The notes under the pieces: generated by a model
What the model saw: only the letters and a program-made list of their open reading frames with translations
Told to the model about the DNA's origin: nothing
Database searches by the model: none
DNA from: Clostridiales bacterium
Lineage (GTDB): Bacteria; Bacillota; Clostridia; Christensenellales; Pumilibacteraceae
Length of the DNA: 64,000 bases
Direction: 5' to 3'
NCBI GenBank assembly: GCA_022508445.1
Contig: JAFLVG010000002.1
Coordinates: 186,001-250,000, forward strand
Shown: positions 35,994-45,513 of the stretch, one piece after another
Numbering within the stretch: position 1 is the first letter of the stretch
Layout: each line of letters begins with the position of its first letter
Program-made: the position numbers and the translations under genes

Positions 35994-37039
35994 TGGAAAA
36001 TACGGAATTGGAATTTTCACAAGAAGCGGAGAATGTCGTAGAGTTCGATCTCGATATGGATTCGCACCGTAACGAGTACGAGAATATCGAGTTTGACGAC
36101 TCCGACGTAGAGCAGTATATCAAGCTGCAAGAGGAGTCGCAAATCCAGCACGTCCGCTCCGTCAAGGAACAGGCCGCCGAAAAGAAGACGCACATGTCCC
36201 AAAAGAAAAAGAATACGATAATCAACAGCATAATTCACGTGCTTCTCGTGATTATGGCAGTTGTGTGGTTGTTGCCGTTCGTGTTCATTTTGTTCGAGTC
36301 TTTCCGCGTCGAATCCACAGGCCCTGCCGGTTACATCATTCCGCATAAGTGGGGCTTCGATAACTACGTAAGACTGTTTAAGGAAACCGAGTTCGCCAGA
36401 TGGTTTTTGAGCACATTCCTCATCGGTATTTTCTGTGCGGTAGTGCAAACACTGTTCATTCTGGCGATGAGCTACGCTCTTTCACGCAACAGGTTTAAGG
36501 GCAGAAAATTCTTGATGAACTTGATGCTCGTTTTGGGAATGTTCCCCGGATTCTTGACTCTCATTCTCATGTACACGCTTTTGGAGGGTTGGGGACTCAC
36601 CGGCAAAAACGCGCCTTACGGCTTGGCTATTTTATACGTGGCAAGCGCCGGTATGGGATACTACGTATGTAAGGGCTTTTTCGATACCATTTCCCATTCG
36701 CTCGACGAAGCGGCTATGGTAGACGGCGCGACAAAGTTCCAGATCTTCTACAAAATAATCATACCCATGAGCAAGCCTATCATAATTTACACTATTCTTA
36801 TGGGCTTCATGGCGCCGTGGGGCGACTTTATTACCGCAAGCTTTATGTCTAACAACGACACTCGCGGCTTTAACGTCGCAACCGGCTTGCAATGGCTGAT
36901 AGGCGAAACGCGTGCGGGCGAATACTATACAACATTCTGTGCAGGCGGTGTTGTAGTTGCATTGCCTATTACGCTACTGTTCATGTTCCTGCAAAAATAC
37001 TATGTCGCCGGTGTTACAGGCGGCGCCGTTAAAGGATAA
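35993..37039 (+). CDS. ABC importer permease, MalG/GanQ type
   Basis: The 348-residue membrane protein has a long charged, mostly acidic cytosolic N-terminus (about 1-70) before the first membrane segment. That is unusual for MalG-type permeases. The permease domain carries the EAA loop (LDEAAMVDGATKFQIFYKII) that docks the ATPase. I chose the ATG at 35993, which overlaps the TGA of the previous permease and follows GGGAGGA; an in-frame GTG lies one codon upstream. Confidence 0.9.
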   Translation: MENTELEFSQEAENVVEFDLDMDSHRNEYENIEFDDSDVEQYIKLQEESQIQHVRSVKEQAAEKKTHMSQKKKNTIINSIIHVLLVIMAVVWLLPFVFILFESFRVESTGPAGYIIPHKWGFDNYVRLFKETEFARWFLSTFLIGIFCAVVQTLFILAMSYALSRNRFKGRKFLMNLMLVLGMFPGFLTLILMYTLLEGWGLTGKNAPYGLAILYVASAGMGYYVCKGFFDTISHSLDEAAMVDGATKFQIFYKIIIPMSKPIIIYTILMGFMAPWGDFITASFMSNNDTRGFNVATGLQWLIGETRAGEYYTTFCAGGVVVALPITLLFMFLQKYYVAGVTGGAVKG

Positions 37040-37049
37040 GGAGTGTCTC

Positions 37050-38345
37050 ATGGCAAGCGTTAAATTAACAAACGTAAAGAAGATATACGGTAAGAATACA
37101 GTTGCCGTACACGATTTCAATTTGGATATCGCAGATAAGGAATTCATAGTTTTTGTAGGACCGTCGGGCTGCGGCAAGAGCACAACTCTCCGTATGATTG
37201 CAGGACTTGAAGATATATCCGACGGCACCGTGGAAATCGACGGCAAGGTTGTCAACGACCTGCAACCCAAGGACCGCGGCATTGCGATGGTTTTCCAAAA
37301 CTATGCGTTGTATCCTCATCTTACGGTGTTCGAAAACATGGCGTTCTCGTTGCGGCTCAAAAAAGTGCCCAACGACGAGATTTATAAGCGCGTCACGGAG
37401 GCGGCGGAAGTTCTCGGCATTACCGAATATTTGACGCGTCGTCCGCGCGAGCTTTCTGGCGGTCAGCGTCAGAGGGTGGCGATAGGCCGTGCCATGGTGC
37501 GCGATTCCAAGGTTTTCCTCATGGACGAACCGCTTTCAAACCTCGACGCCAAGTTGCGTAACCAAATGCGCGCGGAAATAATACTGCTCCGCAAAAAGAT
37601 AAATACTACGTTTATCTATGTTACACACGATCAGACCGAGGCTATGACGCTCGGCGACCGAATTGTAATCATGAAAGACGGATTTATCATGCAGGTGGGA
37701 TCGCCTACGCAAGTGTTCGAAATGCCCGACAATTTGTTTGTTGCGGAGTTCATAGGCGCGCCTAAAATGAATACCGTCCGCACTCGCATAGAAAGAGAGG
37801 GCGACGAGTATTTCGTTTATCCGTTCGACGTGAAAATGCCGATCAGCGGCGAAAAGGGCGCGGCGCTCTTGGAAAAGGACGTGCAGTCGCAAGACATCGT
37901 TCTCGGTGTCCGTCCCGAGCACATTACTTTGACCAACAGCAAAAACCCTTATGCGGTACCTTGCCAGATTCGCGTTAAAGAGATGATGGGCAGCGAGATT
38001 CATTTGCACGTTACGACAAGCACGGAGGAAACTCTCGTTATACGCGTCCCGACTGTGGACATAGCTCCGCACCAGCTTGCGGCATTGCTACCCGGTGTGC
38101 GCATCTATATTGCATTCCGCAGTAAAGTCATGCACTTCTTCAATGCGGAAACGGAGCGCAACCTGCTGGTTGATGATATTCCCGAGGAAACCGAGTCCGT
38201 CGATATGCCCATAGTAAGTGCGGACGAGGAGCAAGCTCCGGAAGTGCCCGAAGCAGCGTCCGATGTAACAGAACCTACCGAAGCGGTCTCGGAAGAGCCG
38301 GCGCCCGCGGAAGAGGATCAAACTGAAAGTGAGGAGAAATTATGA
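37050..38345 (+). CDS. ABC importer ATPase, MsmX/UgpC type
   Basis: The 431-residue protein has Walker A GPSGCGKST, Q-loop VFQNYALYPH, signature LSGGQRQRVAIGRA, Walker B VFLMDEP and a TOBE domain (about 235-370). It also has an extra C-terminal tail of about 55 residues that is rich in Glu, Pro and Ala. It energises the galactan oligosaccharide importer. B. subtilis borrows MsmX for its Gan importer, whereas this element brings its own ATPase. An upstream in-frame start at 36957 lies inside the previous gene and is rejected. Confidence 0.92.
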   Translation: MASVKLTNVKKIYGKNTVAVHDFNLDIADKEFIVFVGPSGCGKSTTLRMIAGLEDISDGTVEIDGKVVNDLQPKDRGIAMVFQNYALYPHLTVFENMAFSLRLKKVPNDEIYKRVTEAAEVLGITEYLTRRPRELSGGQRQRVAIGRAMVRDSKVFLMDEPLSNLDAKLRNQMRAEIILLRKKINTTFIYVTHDQTEAMTLGDRIVIMKDGFIMQVGSPTQVFEMPDNLFVAEFIGAPKMNTVRTRIEREGDEYFVYPFDVKMPISGEKGAALLEKDVQSQDIVLGVRPEHITLTNSKNPYAVPCQIRVKEMMGSEIHLHVTTSTEETLVIRVPTVDIAPHQLAALLPGVRIYIAFRSKVMHFFNAETERNLLVDDIPEETESVDMPIVSADEEQAPEVPEAASDVTEPTEAVSEEPAPAEEDQTESEEKL

Positions 38346-40975
38346 AATCGAAGAAGCTATATTCAATTTTAATCAGCGTCATGTTGTGTCTTATTATGAT
38401 GTTTTCGGCAACGGCTTGTTCCGATACCGAAAATGAAACAACCGATACAACAGTCGACAGCATATCCGTTACTTCGGAGCTGTTGATAAATGTAAATGAA
38501 GAACGCACTTTGCGTGCTTCCGTAATGCCGTTCGGCTCGAAGGCAACCGTCACTTGGAAGTCGAGTGACGACGAGGTTGCAACAGTAACACAACAAGGCG
38601 TTGTAAAAGGCGTGGGTGCAGGCGTAGCCAAAATAAGAGCTACCGCCGGCGGCAAATCCGCTAACTGCGAGGTCACTGTTGTGGATCCGTCGCAGACCGC
38701 AGTTGCAGTTAAAGAAGTTTCGCTCAACAAAAACGTTCTCAATCTCAATCTCGACGTAGAAGCGGAAAAGACCTTTCCGCTCGAAGCCAAGATAACTCCT
38801 ACCAATGCGTCCAATCAAACGGTTACATGGAAGAGCAGTAAGTCGAGCGTGGCTACCGTATCCGATACGGGCTTTGTAACAGCTGTCGCGCCCGGAAGCG
38901 CGCTTATAACCGCTACCGCGCATAACGGAACGTATGCTTATTGTTTCGTCACCGTCACCGGTGCCGGTTCGGAAGCAGCTTCCACGCTGAATGTAAGGAA
39001 GATAAGCGAGCTTGAAGACCGTTCCGATTTCATCATGGGCATGGACGCTTCGGCAGTGCCGTCGCTCGAAGCCGCAGGTTTTGTCTACAAGGACATGGAC
39101 GGCGTAAAAAAGGATGTGTTTGTCATTCTCAAAGAAAACGGCATTACCGATATCCGCATTCGCGTCTGGAACGATCCTTATCAAGAAGGGCATTCAGGCG
39201 AGCAAGCGTACAGCTACGGCGGCGGAAACTGCGACATTAACAACGCAGTCGCCATAGCAGCGCGCTGCAAGGAAGCCGGATTGGGCGTTATTATCGACTT
39301 CCACTATTCCGATTTCTGGGCAGACCCCGGTAAGCAATCTGTGCCTAAGGCTTGGAAAAATTTAGACGTCGCGGGGCGTAAGCAGGCGATATACGATTTT
39401 ACTTACGAAAGCCTTAATAAAATCAAAGAAACACAGGTTAAGATAACAATGGTGCAGGTCGGCAACGAAACGACTTCCGCTATTTGCGGGGCTTCGTACG
39501 CCACCGCTACCGCAGATTACTGCGCATATATCAACGAGGGTGCAAGAGCGGTAAGAGCCGCTACAAACACCGTCGCCAACGGCGGTGCAAAGGTGGCCAT
39601 TCACCTTACAAACCCCGAAAAGGGCAACTTCTCGGACTACGCGACTGCATTCAAAACGCATGAAGTCGATTACGATGTGTTCGGAACCTCGTATTATCCG
39701 TTCTGGCACGGCTCGCTCACCAACTTGTCCGCCGAGCTCAAAAAAGCTCACGACATAAGCGGCAAGCAGGTTATGGTGCTTGAAACATCGTATGCGTTTA
39801 CAGACGAGGATTTTGACGGAAACGGCAACACACAGCTTCCGGTCAGAACCAGACCGTTTACCGTGCAGGGTCAGTCCAATGCGATATGGGACGTTATCAA
39901 TACGGTAGCAAAGCTCGACGATTACGGCTTGGGCGTTTGCTATTGGGAGGGCACTTGGGTAGCTCCCGCCACCGATAAAGACGAGTCGCTTAGCTTGTGC
40001 AATACTTACGGTTGCGGCTGGGCGTCCGCTAAATCGGGCCCTGCATCTATCGGCGGTGACGGATATCAAGCAAATGACGTTAAGGCGGCAGGCGGCGTTG
40101 TTATCGACAATCAGGCATTTTTCAGCTCGATTGACGGCAAGGCCTTGGAATCGCTTCAAGTATTTAAGCTTGTAAAGACAGGGCAAGTCGTAGATCCTAT
40201 TGCCGACTACATTTACACTGCGGAAGTGTTCTGCACTGTCAACGAGGGTGAGATTGCGTTGCCCAAAAAGGTCAAGGTTATTTTGAACGAAGGCTCTACA
40301 TTGGAGGTTGACGCGCTGTGGAACATCGACGACGATGAAGTTGCGAACTATATTCATATAGTCGACGACTATACAATCACAGGAACAACCCCGTACGGCG
40401 GCGTCGCAGTCTGCAAAATATATGTGCAGAACAAGAACATTCTTGTTGACGGCAGCTTTGAGGATACCGAAGGCTTGCCTCAAACCGACAAAAAGGTGTT
40501 GGTACCTTCGCCGTGGGAGGTGGAGCGTATAGCGAAAGAGGCCGAAATCCAATTGTACGTTTCAAACGACGAACAAAATGCAAAGATGGGTACTCAATCC
40601 TTCCACTTCTGGGATTCCAACCCGATCGAATTCAGACTGTATCAAGCGGTCAATCTCGATAAGGCGATAGCCGAATACAGCTACGGCGTATACAGTTTCA
40701 GCGTTGACTTCGCAGGCGGCGATTGCGGCGACGAGCAGGACATCTATTCCTACGCCATAATCACGTACAACGACGGAACGGAGCAGGCGTTTATACGAGG
40801 AACCACCGTTAAAGCTACGGGCTGGAAGCAATGGTCAAGAAGCTCGATAGCCGAAATCGTGATCACAAAGAATGTTCAGTCGGTCAAGGTAGGCATCAAT
40901 GTTACAGCCGGTAAAGGCGGTTGGGGCAACATAGACAACGCGCAATTCTTCTTCAAATCGGCATTAAGCGGTTGA
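38342..40975 (+). CDS. ganB: Secreted GH53 endo-beta-1,4-galactanase lipoprotein
   Basis: The 877-residue protein has a lipoprotein signal peptide (SATACSD, Cys 26) and two BIG2 Ig-like domains (about 38-118 and 123-205). The GH53 catalytic domain (about 225-610) has DIRIRVWNDPYQEGHSG, IIDFHYSDFWADPGKQ, VQVGNETTS (acid/base Glu) and VMVLETSYAFTDED (nucleophile Glu). A linker and a C-terminal beta-sandwich (about 695-877) follow; the latter resembles CBM61-type galactan-binding modules. It should cut galactan at the cell surface. The start overlaps the ATPase stop as ATGA. The second domain class is a family-level guess. Confidence 0.92.
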   Translation: MKSKKLYSILISVMLCLIMMFSATACSDTENETTDTTVDSISVTSELLINVNEERTLRASVMPFGSKATVTWKSSDDEVATVTQQGVVKGVGAGVAKIRATAGGKSANCEVTVVDPSQTAVAVKEVSLNKNVLNLNLDVEAEKTFPLEAKITPTNASNQTVTWKSSKSSVATVSDTGFVTAVAPGSALITATAHNGTYAYCFVTVTGAGSEAASTLNVRKISELEDRSDFIMGMDASAVPSLEAAGFVYKDMDGVKKDVFVILKENGITDIRIRVWNDPYQEGHSGEQAYSYGGGNCDINNAVAIAARCKEAGLGVIIDFHYSDFWADPGKQSVPKAWKNLDVAGRKQAIYDFTYESLNKIKETQVKITMVQVGNETTSAICGASYATATADYCAYINEGARAVRAATNTVANGGAKVAIHLTNPEKGNFSDYATAFKTHEVDYDVFGTSYYPFWHGSLTNLSAELKKAHDISGKQVMVLETSYAFTDEDFDGNGNTQLPVRTRPFTVQGQSNAIWDVINTVAKLDDYGLGVCYWEGTWVAPATDKDESLSLCNTYGCGWASAKSGPASIGGDGYQANDVKAAGGVVIDNQAFFSSIDGKALESLQVFKLVKTGQVVDPIADYIYTAEVFCTVNEGEIALPKKVKVILNEGSTLEVDALWNIDDDEVANYIHIVDDYTITGTTPYGGVAVCKIYVQNKNILVDGSFEDTEGLPQTDKKVLVPSPWEVERIAKEAEIQLYVSNDEQNAKMGTQSFHFWDSNPIEFRLYQAVNLDKAIAEYSYGVYSFSVDFAGGDCGDEQDIYSYAIITYNDGTEQAFIRGTTVKATGWKQWSRSSIAEIVITKNVQSVKVGINVTAGKGGWGNIDNAQFFFKSALSG

Positions 40976-41000
40976 AATACAGATAGCGCTAACTGATGTT

Positions 41001-41035
41001 AAGCGCCGCAAGAATATTTCTTGCGGCGCTTTATT
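41001..41035 (+). terminator. Strong hairpin between the two halves of the operon
   Basis: AAGCGCCGCAAGAA pairs with TTCTTGCGGCGCTT around a four-base loop, followed by TTATT. The stem is very strong but the T run is weak, so it may attenuate rather than stop transcription. No clear promoter is visible before the next gene. Confidence 0.8.
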
Positions 41036-41067
41036 CAAATAATATTAATCACTTATTAAAGGAATAT

Positions 41068-43011
41068 ATGAAAAAACTTTTTATAGGAGCTGCGTACTAT
41101 CCCGAGCTGTGGGACGTCGCAGAAGTAGACAAGGATATCGAACGCTGTAAATCGCTCGGTCTAAACGTATTGCGCGTGGGCGAGTTTGCATGGGGAAAAA
41201 TGGAGCCGCGCGAGGGTGTATATAGCTTCGATTGGCTTGTTTACGTGGTTGATAAATTGTACGATGCGGGCATTTATACTGTCATGTGTACGCCGACTTG
41301 CACGCCGCCGCGCTATATGCTCGATAAGTACGAGGAAATGCGAAATGTTTCGGACAGAGGCGTAAGGTCAAAGACATCGTGGAGATGTCATCCTTGTAAG
41401 ACGTCGCCCATAATGCGCGAAAAGAACAGGGCAATTGTCACACAAATGGCAAAGGTCTTTGGCACGCACCCCGGAATAATAGGCTGGCAGATAGACAACG
41501 AGCTCTATCCTTACGGCGGCGGTTGCTATTGTCCGCTGTGCGTTGCGGGGTTTCGCAAATATCTCGAAGATAAGTTCGGCACTGTCGACGCGCTGAACGA
41601 GGCGTGGGGAATGTCGCGGTGGTCGTTGGATTATCAGAGCTTCGACGCCGTCGATCCGCCTTTACCCGATCAGTGGAAGCACCCTTCGCTTGTCAAAGCG
41701 TGGTGGGACTTCCAGTGCTATAAAATTCGCACATACGTCGAGGAGCAAGCTGAAATATTGCATAAGTACACTAAGGCGCCGATAGGCACCGACATGATGG
41801 CAAACAATAATTTGAGTTATTACGATATAACAAAACCGCTCGACGTTGTGCAGTTCAACCATTATAATACCGCGGACGAACTGTATCAGACCGAATTTTG
41901 GTACGATTTTTTGCGAGCGGTAAAGGATAAACCTTTCTGGGTGACCGAAACGCAGGTCGGGTGGAACGGCAGCGAGTTTGCGAATTGCGGTTACAGACCT
42001 ATCGGCAATTGCTATGTCAATACGTGGTTGCCGTTTGCGCACGGTGCGAATATGAATATGTATTGGCTGTTCCGCGCGCACAAGAACGGGCATGAACTTG
42101 CGCACGGATCGCTGTATTCCACGGCTGGCAGAGAATATCATGTGAGCAATGAAGTCAGGCAAGCTGCCTCTGAAATCGATAGCTGCAAGGATATTCTTGC
42201 GGCAGGAATGCACTGTGAAATAGCATTGCACTATTCGTCAACGGCTGCAAACACTTTTGCCGCTGCGGGCATGCTGAAAGATTTCGATTATACCGCTACA
42301 TTGCGCGACAAGTTCTACACCGCGCTCAATCATTATAACGTCGACGTAATAGAAATTGTACATCATATTTGCCAATATAGGGTTGTAATTTCTCCGTTTT
42401 TATGTTATGCTAATGGGGACGAATTTTACGAACGTATTACCGAGTTTGTAAAAAACGGCGGCATGTGGATTGTCGGGCCGATGACGGACATTGTCGACTC
42501 TAATGTTACAAAGTACAAGGACGCACCGTATTCGTTTTTGGAGCAATTGGTCGGTGTGTACACAAAGTACCAAAAGCCGATTGATAACGATGTGTTTCGC
42601 GCTAAATTCATAGACGGGTCGCCGTGCGGAGTGTCGATGTGCTTTGACGCTTACGAAGTGTGCGACGGCACAACGTCGCTCGCAAAGTACGACGGCGGCG
42701 AATTTGACGGCTTAACCGTGATTGCGGAAAAGAAGATAGGCATGGGCAAGGTGATTTTGCTCGGCAGTGTGCCGACTCACGCAGACATCAAGCGCCTCAT
42801 CGGACTCGAACCTATTTTCAACGCGAGCGATAACGTTACGCTCATAAGACGCGACGGAAAGGTTAAAACTGTTATCGCAGCCGAGATCGAAAATTCCATC
42901 GGTTTTATAGAGCTTGACGGTACATATAAAGACAGAATAAGCGGCGATGTGTTGTCCGGCAAAATAACGGTTGCGCCGTACAAGGTGCTTGTTCTTGAAA
43001 AAACAGATTAG
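41068..43011 (+). CDS. ganA: GH42 beta-galactosidase
   Basis: The 647-residue cytosolic enzyme removes galactose from galacto-oligosaccharides. GH42 marks are RVGEFAWGKMEPREG, the acid/base WQIDNELYP, the zinc-binding Cys set (C near residue 110 plus GCYCPLC near 150), and the nucleophile Glu in FWVTETQVGWNG. A beta-galactosidase trimerisation domain and a small C-terminal beta domain follow. The start is the ATG at 41068 after AAAGGAA; the longer frame from 40996 runs through the hairpin. It feeds the Leloir genes downstream. Confidence 0.94.
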   Translation: MKKLFIGAAYYPELWDVAEVDKDIERCKSLGLNVLRVGEFAWGKMEPREGVYSFDWLVYVVDKLYDAGIYTVMCTPTCTPPRYMLDKYEEMRNVSDRGVRSKTSWRCHPCKTSPIMREKNRAIVTQMAKVFGTHPGIIGWQIDNELYPYGGGCYCPLCVAGFRKYLEDKFGTVDALNEAWGMSRWSLDYQSFDAVDPPLPDQWKHPSLVKAWWDFQCYKIRTYVEEQAEILHKYTKAPIGTDMMANNNLSYYDITKPLDVVQFNHYNTADELYQTEFWYDFLRAVKDKPFWVTETQVGWNGSEFANCGYRPIGNCYVNTWLPFAHGANMNMYWLFRAHKNGHELAHGSLYSTAGREYHVSNEVRQAASEIDSCKDILAAGMHCEIALHYSSTAANTFAAAGMLKDFDYTATLRDKFYTALNHYNVDVIEIVHHICQYRVVISPFLCYANGDEFYERITEFVKNGGMWIVGPMTDIVDSNVTKYKDAPYSFLEQLVGVYTKYQKPIDNDVFRAKFIDGSPCGVSMCFDAYEVCDGTTSLAKYDGGEFDGLTVIAEKKIGMGKVILLGSVPTHADIKRLIGLEPIFNASDNVTLIRRDGKVKTVIAAEIENSIGFIELDGTYKDRISGDVLSGKITVAPYKVLVLEKTD

Positions 43012-43027
43012 TCATATAGGAGCTTAA

Positions 43028-44392
43028 ATGTTAGACCTGCAAGAAATCAACAGTTTAATAGACTACGCCGTGTGTGAATTGGCGCTTGAAGAAAGAGATC
43101 GTGAGTACAAGGCCAACCGTTTGCTTGAAATTGCGGCAAGCGGACTCGAAGGCGCGGAACTCGAAGACGCGATTTACGGAGAACTTTCGCTTTTGCCGTC
43201 CGAGTTGAATAAAAAGTTTTCGGGAGTTTATAAAAAGCAAGGTGCGAAAGCGGCAACCGATTGGCTGTACAATTACTGCGTTAAGAATATGTACGTCAAA
43301 AAGTCGGTGCTTGATAAGAATCTGCGTTATGACACTTCCAACGGTTTGACCATAACAATAAATAAGGCAAAACCGGAATTTAAAGATCCCAAAAAGGCAG
43401 TGCAGGGAAACAGCGTTGACGGCGGCTTTGCCAAGTGCGTTATATGTCGTGAAAATGAGGGATACGGCGCAAGAAACAAACGAAACTTGCGCACAGTTGA
43501 CATTACGCTCGGTGGTGAACAGTGGTTTTGGCAGTATTCGCCTTACGGATACTTTAACGAGCACGGCATTGCCGTAAATCGCAAGCACATCCCGATGCAC
43601 GCGGACAAACAAACGCTCAAAAATATCATAGATTTTGTAGATAAATTTCCGCATTACTTTATAGGCTGTAATGCGTCATTGCCGCGGATAGGCGGAAGCG
43701 TGTTAGCTCACGACCATTATCAAGGCGGCGGTGAGGTTTTGCCGTTACACAGAGCTAAAATCAAGAGGCTAATCAAGGACAAAAAGCACAAAGAAGTTAC
43801 TGTCGGAATACTCGATTGGCCGGGAACTGTTATCAGAATCAAAGGCGATGAGCGAAACAAGGTTATCGATATCGCAGACAGGATAAGAGAAGCGTGGGTG
43901 AAATACGATAACCGCGCGCTCGGCATTGTCGCTGAGGACGAAAGCGGCGTGCATAACGCGATAAGCCCGACTGTAATCAAGACGGTGAATGGGTATGAGA
44001 TGAACGTCATACTGCGTAGCAACATTACGAGTGAATTGTATCCGGACGGCGTTTTCCACGCGCACCCCGAATACCATGCAATCAAGAAAGAGAGCATAGG
44101 GCTAATCGAAGCACAAGGGCTTTTCATATTACCCGGCAGGCTTGACGAAGAGCTTAACGAAATCAAAAAAATTATTGTCGATAAGCAAGCGCTACCCGAA
44201 AATTACAAACAATTCGCGCTTGTTTACGAAGAAACAAAAGCGCTGTACGAAAGCGGAAAATATAAAGATATTGATACTGCGATGTGGGAAGAGCTCGGCA
44301 GTATATGTTACAGGATATTGGAGAATACTGCGGTGTTCAAGCAAGAAAACGATTTTATCGAATTTCTCAAATCAGTGGGGTTTGTAGTATGA
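43028..44392 (+). CDS. galT: UDP-glucose-hexose-1-phosphate uridylyltransferase, class II
   Basis: The 454-residue enzyme swaps UMP between UDP-glucose and galactose-1-phosphate. It belongs to the Firmicutes class II GalT family, with the HDHYQGG active-site motif in LPRIGGSVLAHDHYQGG, RHxxMH-like RKHIPMHAD, and FHAHPEYH. An ATAGGAG site precedes the ATG. The stop overlaps the galK start as ATGA. Confidence 0.95.
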   Translation: MLDLQEINSLIDYAVCELALEERDREYKANRLLEIAASGLEGAELEDAIYGELSLLPSELNKKFSGVYKKQGAKAATDWLYNYCVKNMYVKKSVLDKNLRYDTSNGLTITINKAKPEFKDPKKAVQGNSVDGGFAKCVICRENEGYGARNKRNLRTVDITLGGEQWFWQYSPYGYFNEHGIAVNRKHIPMHADKQTLKNIIDFVDKFPHYFIGCNASLPRIGGSVLAHDHYQGGGEVLPLHRAKIKRLIKDKKHKEVTVGILDWPGTVIRIKGDERNKVIDIADRIREAWVKYDNRALGIVAEDESGVHNAISPTVIKTVNGYEMNVILRSNITSELYPDGVFHAHPEYHAIKKESIGLIEAQGLFILPGRLDEELNEIKKIIVDKQALPENYKQFALVYEETKALYESGKYKDIDTAMWEELGSICYRILENTAVFKQENDFIEFLKSVGFVV

Positions 44393-45504
44393 CGGAATAT
44401 ACATATAAAGTGACTGCGGCAGGCAGGATCAACATTATAGGTGAACACATAGACTACTGCGGCGGCAAGGTAATGCCGGCGGCGTTGTCACTGAAAAATA
44501 CGGTATATGTTCGTCCTAACGGAACAAATAAAATAAATTTAAGCTGGACTACGCTCGAAGACAGAGTCACGCTCGATATAGATAAGTTAGAGAGCTATCG
44601 CAATCTCAAATACGGCAATTATCAGGCAGGCGCGGCACTTATGTGGCAAAAAGCGGGACACAATGTGATCGGTTGCGACATGCTTCAAGACTGCACTGTG
44701 CCGTTCGGCAGCGGACTTTCGTCGTCCGCCGCGATAGAGGTAAGCACGATAGCCGCACTCGCGACGCTTGCCGGCGAGCAAATCAATCACGTAGAAATAG
44801 CGCTTGCGGCGCAAAAAGCCGAGCGAGAGTATGCCGGCGTAAACTGCGGCATAATGGATCAATACGCCTCGGCATGCGGAAAGCAAGACTTCGTAATGCT
44901 ATTGGACTGCAACTCGGTGACTTGCGAATATCTGCCGCTTCGGTTGGGTGATTATGCGCTTGTAATCATAAATTGCAACAAGCCGCACAATCTCGTTGAC
45001 AGTAAGTATAACGAAAGGCGCGAGGAAGTTGAGCAAGCGCTCCGCATATTGCAAACGGCACTTCCTGTGTCATGTCTTGCGGAGGTTACCGAACAGCAGT
45101 TCGAGAAATACGGAAGCTTATTGCACGGAAAGGTGTACGACAGGTGCAAGCACGTAGTTGAAGAATGCGCAAGAGTCAATAAAGCGGCGATAGCTATGAA
45201 AAACGGAGATATAAAGACGCTTGGGACACTTCTCAACGCTTCGCACAAGTCGTTGAAAGAGTTGTATGAAGTGACAGGCAAGGAATTGGACGCCCTTGCC
45301 GCCGCCGCGCAAAGTCACCCTGCATGCGTTGGATCGCGAATGACAGGCGCCGGCTTTGGCGGTTGCACGGTGTCACTTGTGAGAAAAGACGGCGTAGAGC
45401 AGTTCAAGCAAGCCGTTGCAAAAGAATATAAGCAAAAAATCGGATATGACTGCAAAATGTACGATGCCGAAATAGCCGACGGCATTACGGTCACTAAATT
45501 ATAG
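44389..45504 (+). CDS. galK: Galactokinase
   Basis: The 371-residue GHMP kinase phosphorylates galactose at C1. Motifs are GRINIIGEHIDYCGG (the family usually has GEHTDY), PFGSGLSSSAAIEV and GSRMTGAGFGGCTV. The start is the ATG at 44389 that overlaps the galT stop; a longer in-frame start at 44284 lies inside galT. It is slightly shorter than the usual 385-390 residues. Confidence 0.95.
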   Translation: MTEYTYKVTAAGRINIIGEHIDYCGGKVMPAALSLKNTVYVRPNGTNKINLSWTTLEDRVTLDIDKLESYRNLKYGNYQAGAALMWQKAGHNVIGCDMLQDCTVPFGSGLSSSAAIEVSTIAALATLAGEQINHVEIALAAQKAEREYAGVNCGIMDQYASACGKQDFVMLLDCNSVTCEYLPLRLGDYALVIINCNKPHNLVDSKYNERREEVEQALRILQTALPVSCLAEVTEQQFEKYGSLLHGKVYDRCKHVVEECARVNKAAIAMKNGDIKTLGTLLNASHKSLKELYEVTGKELDALAAAAQSHPACVGSRMTGAGFGGCTVSLVRKDGVEQFKQAVAKEYKQKIGYDCKMYDAEIADGITVTKL

Positions 45505-45513
45505 GAGGATATT

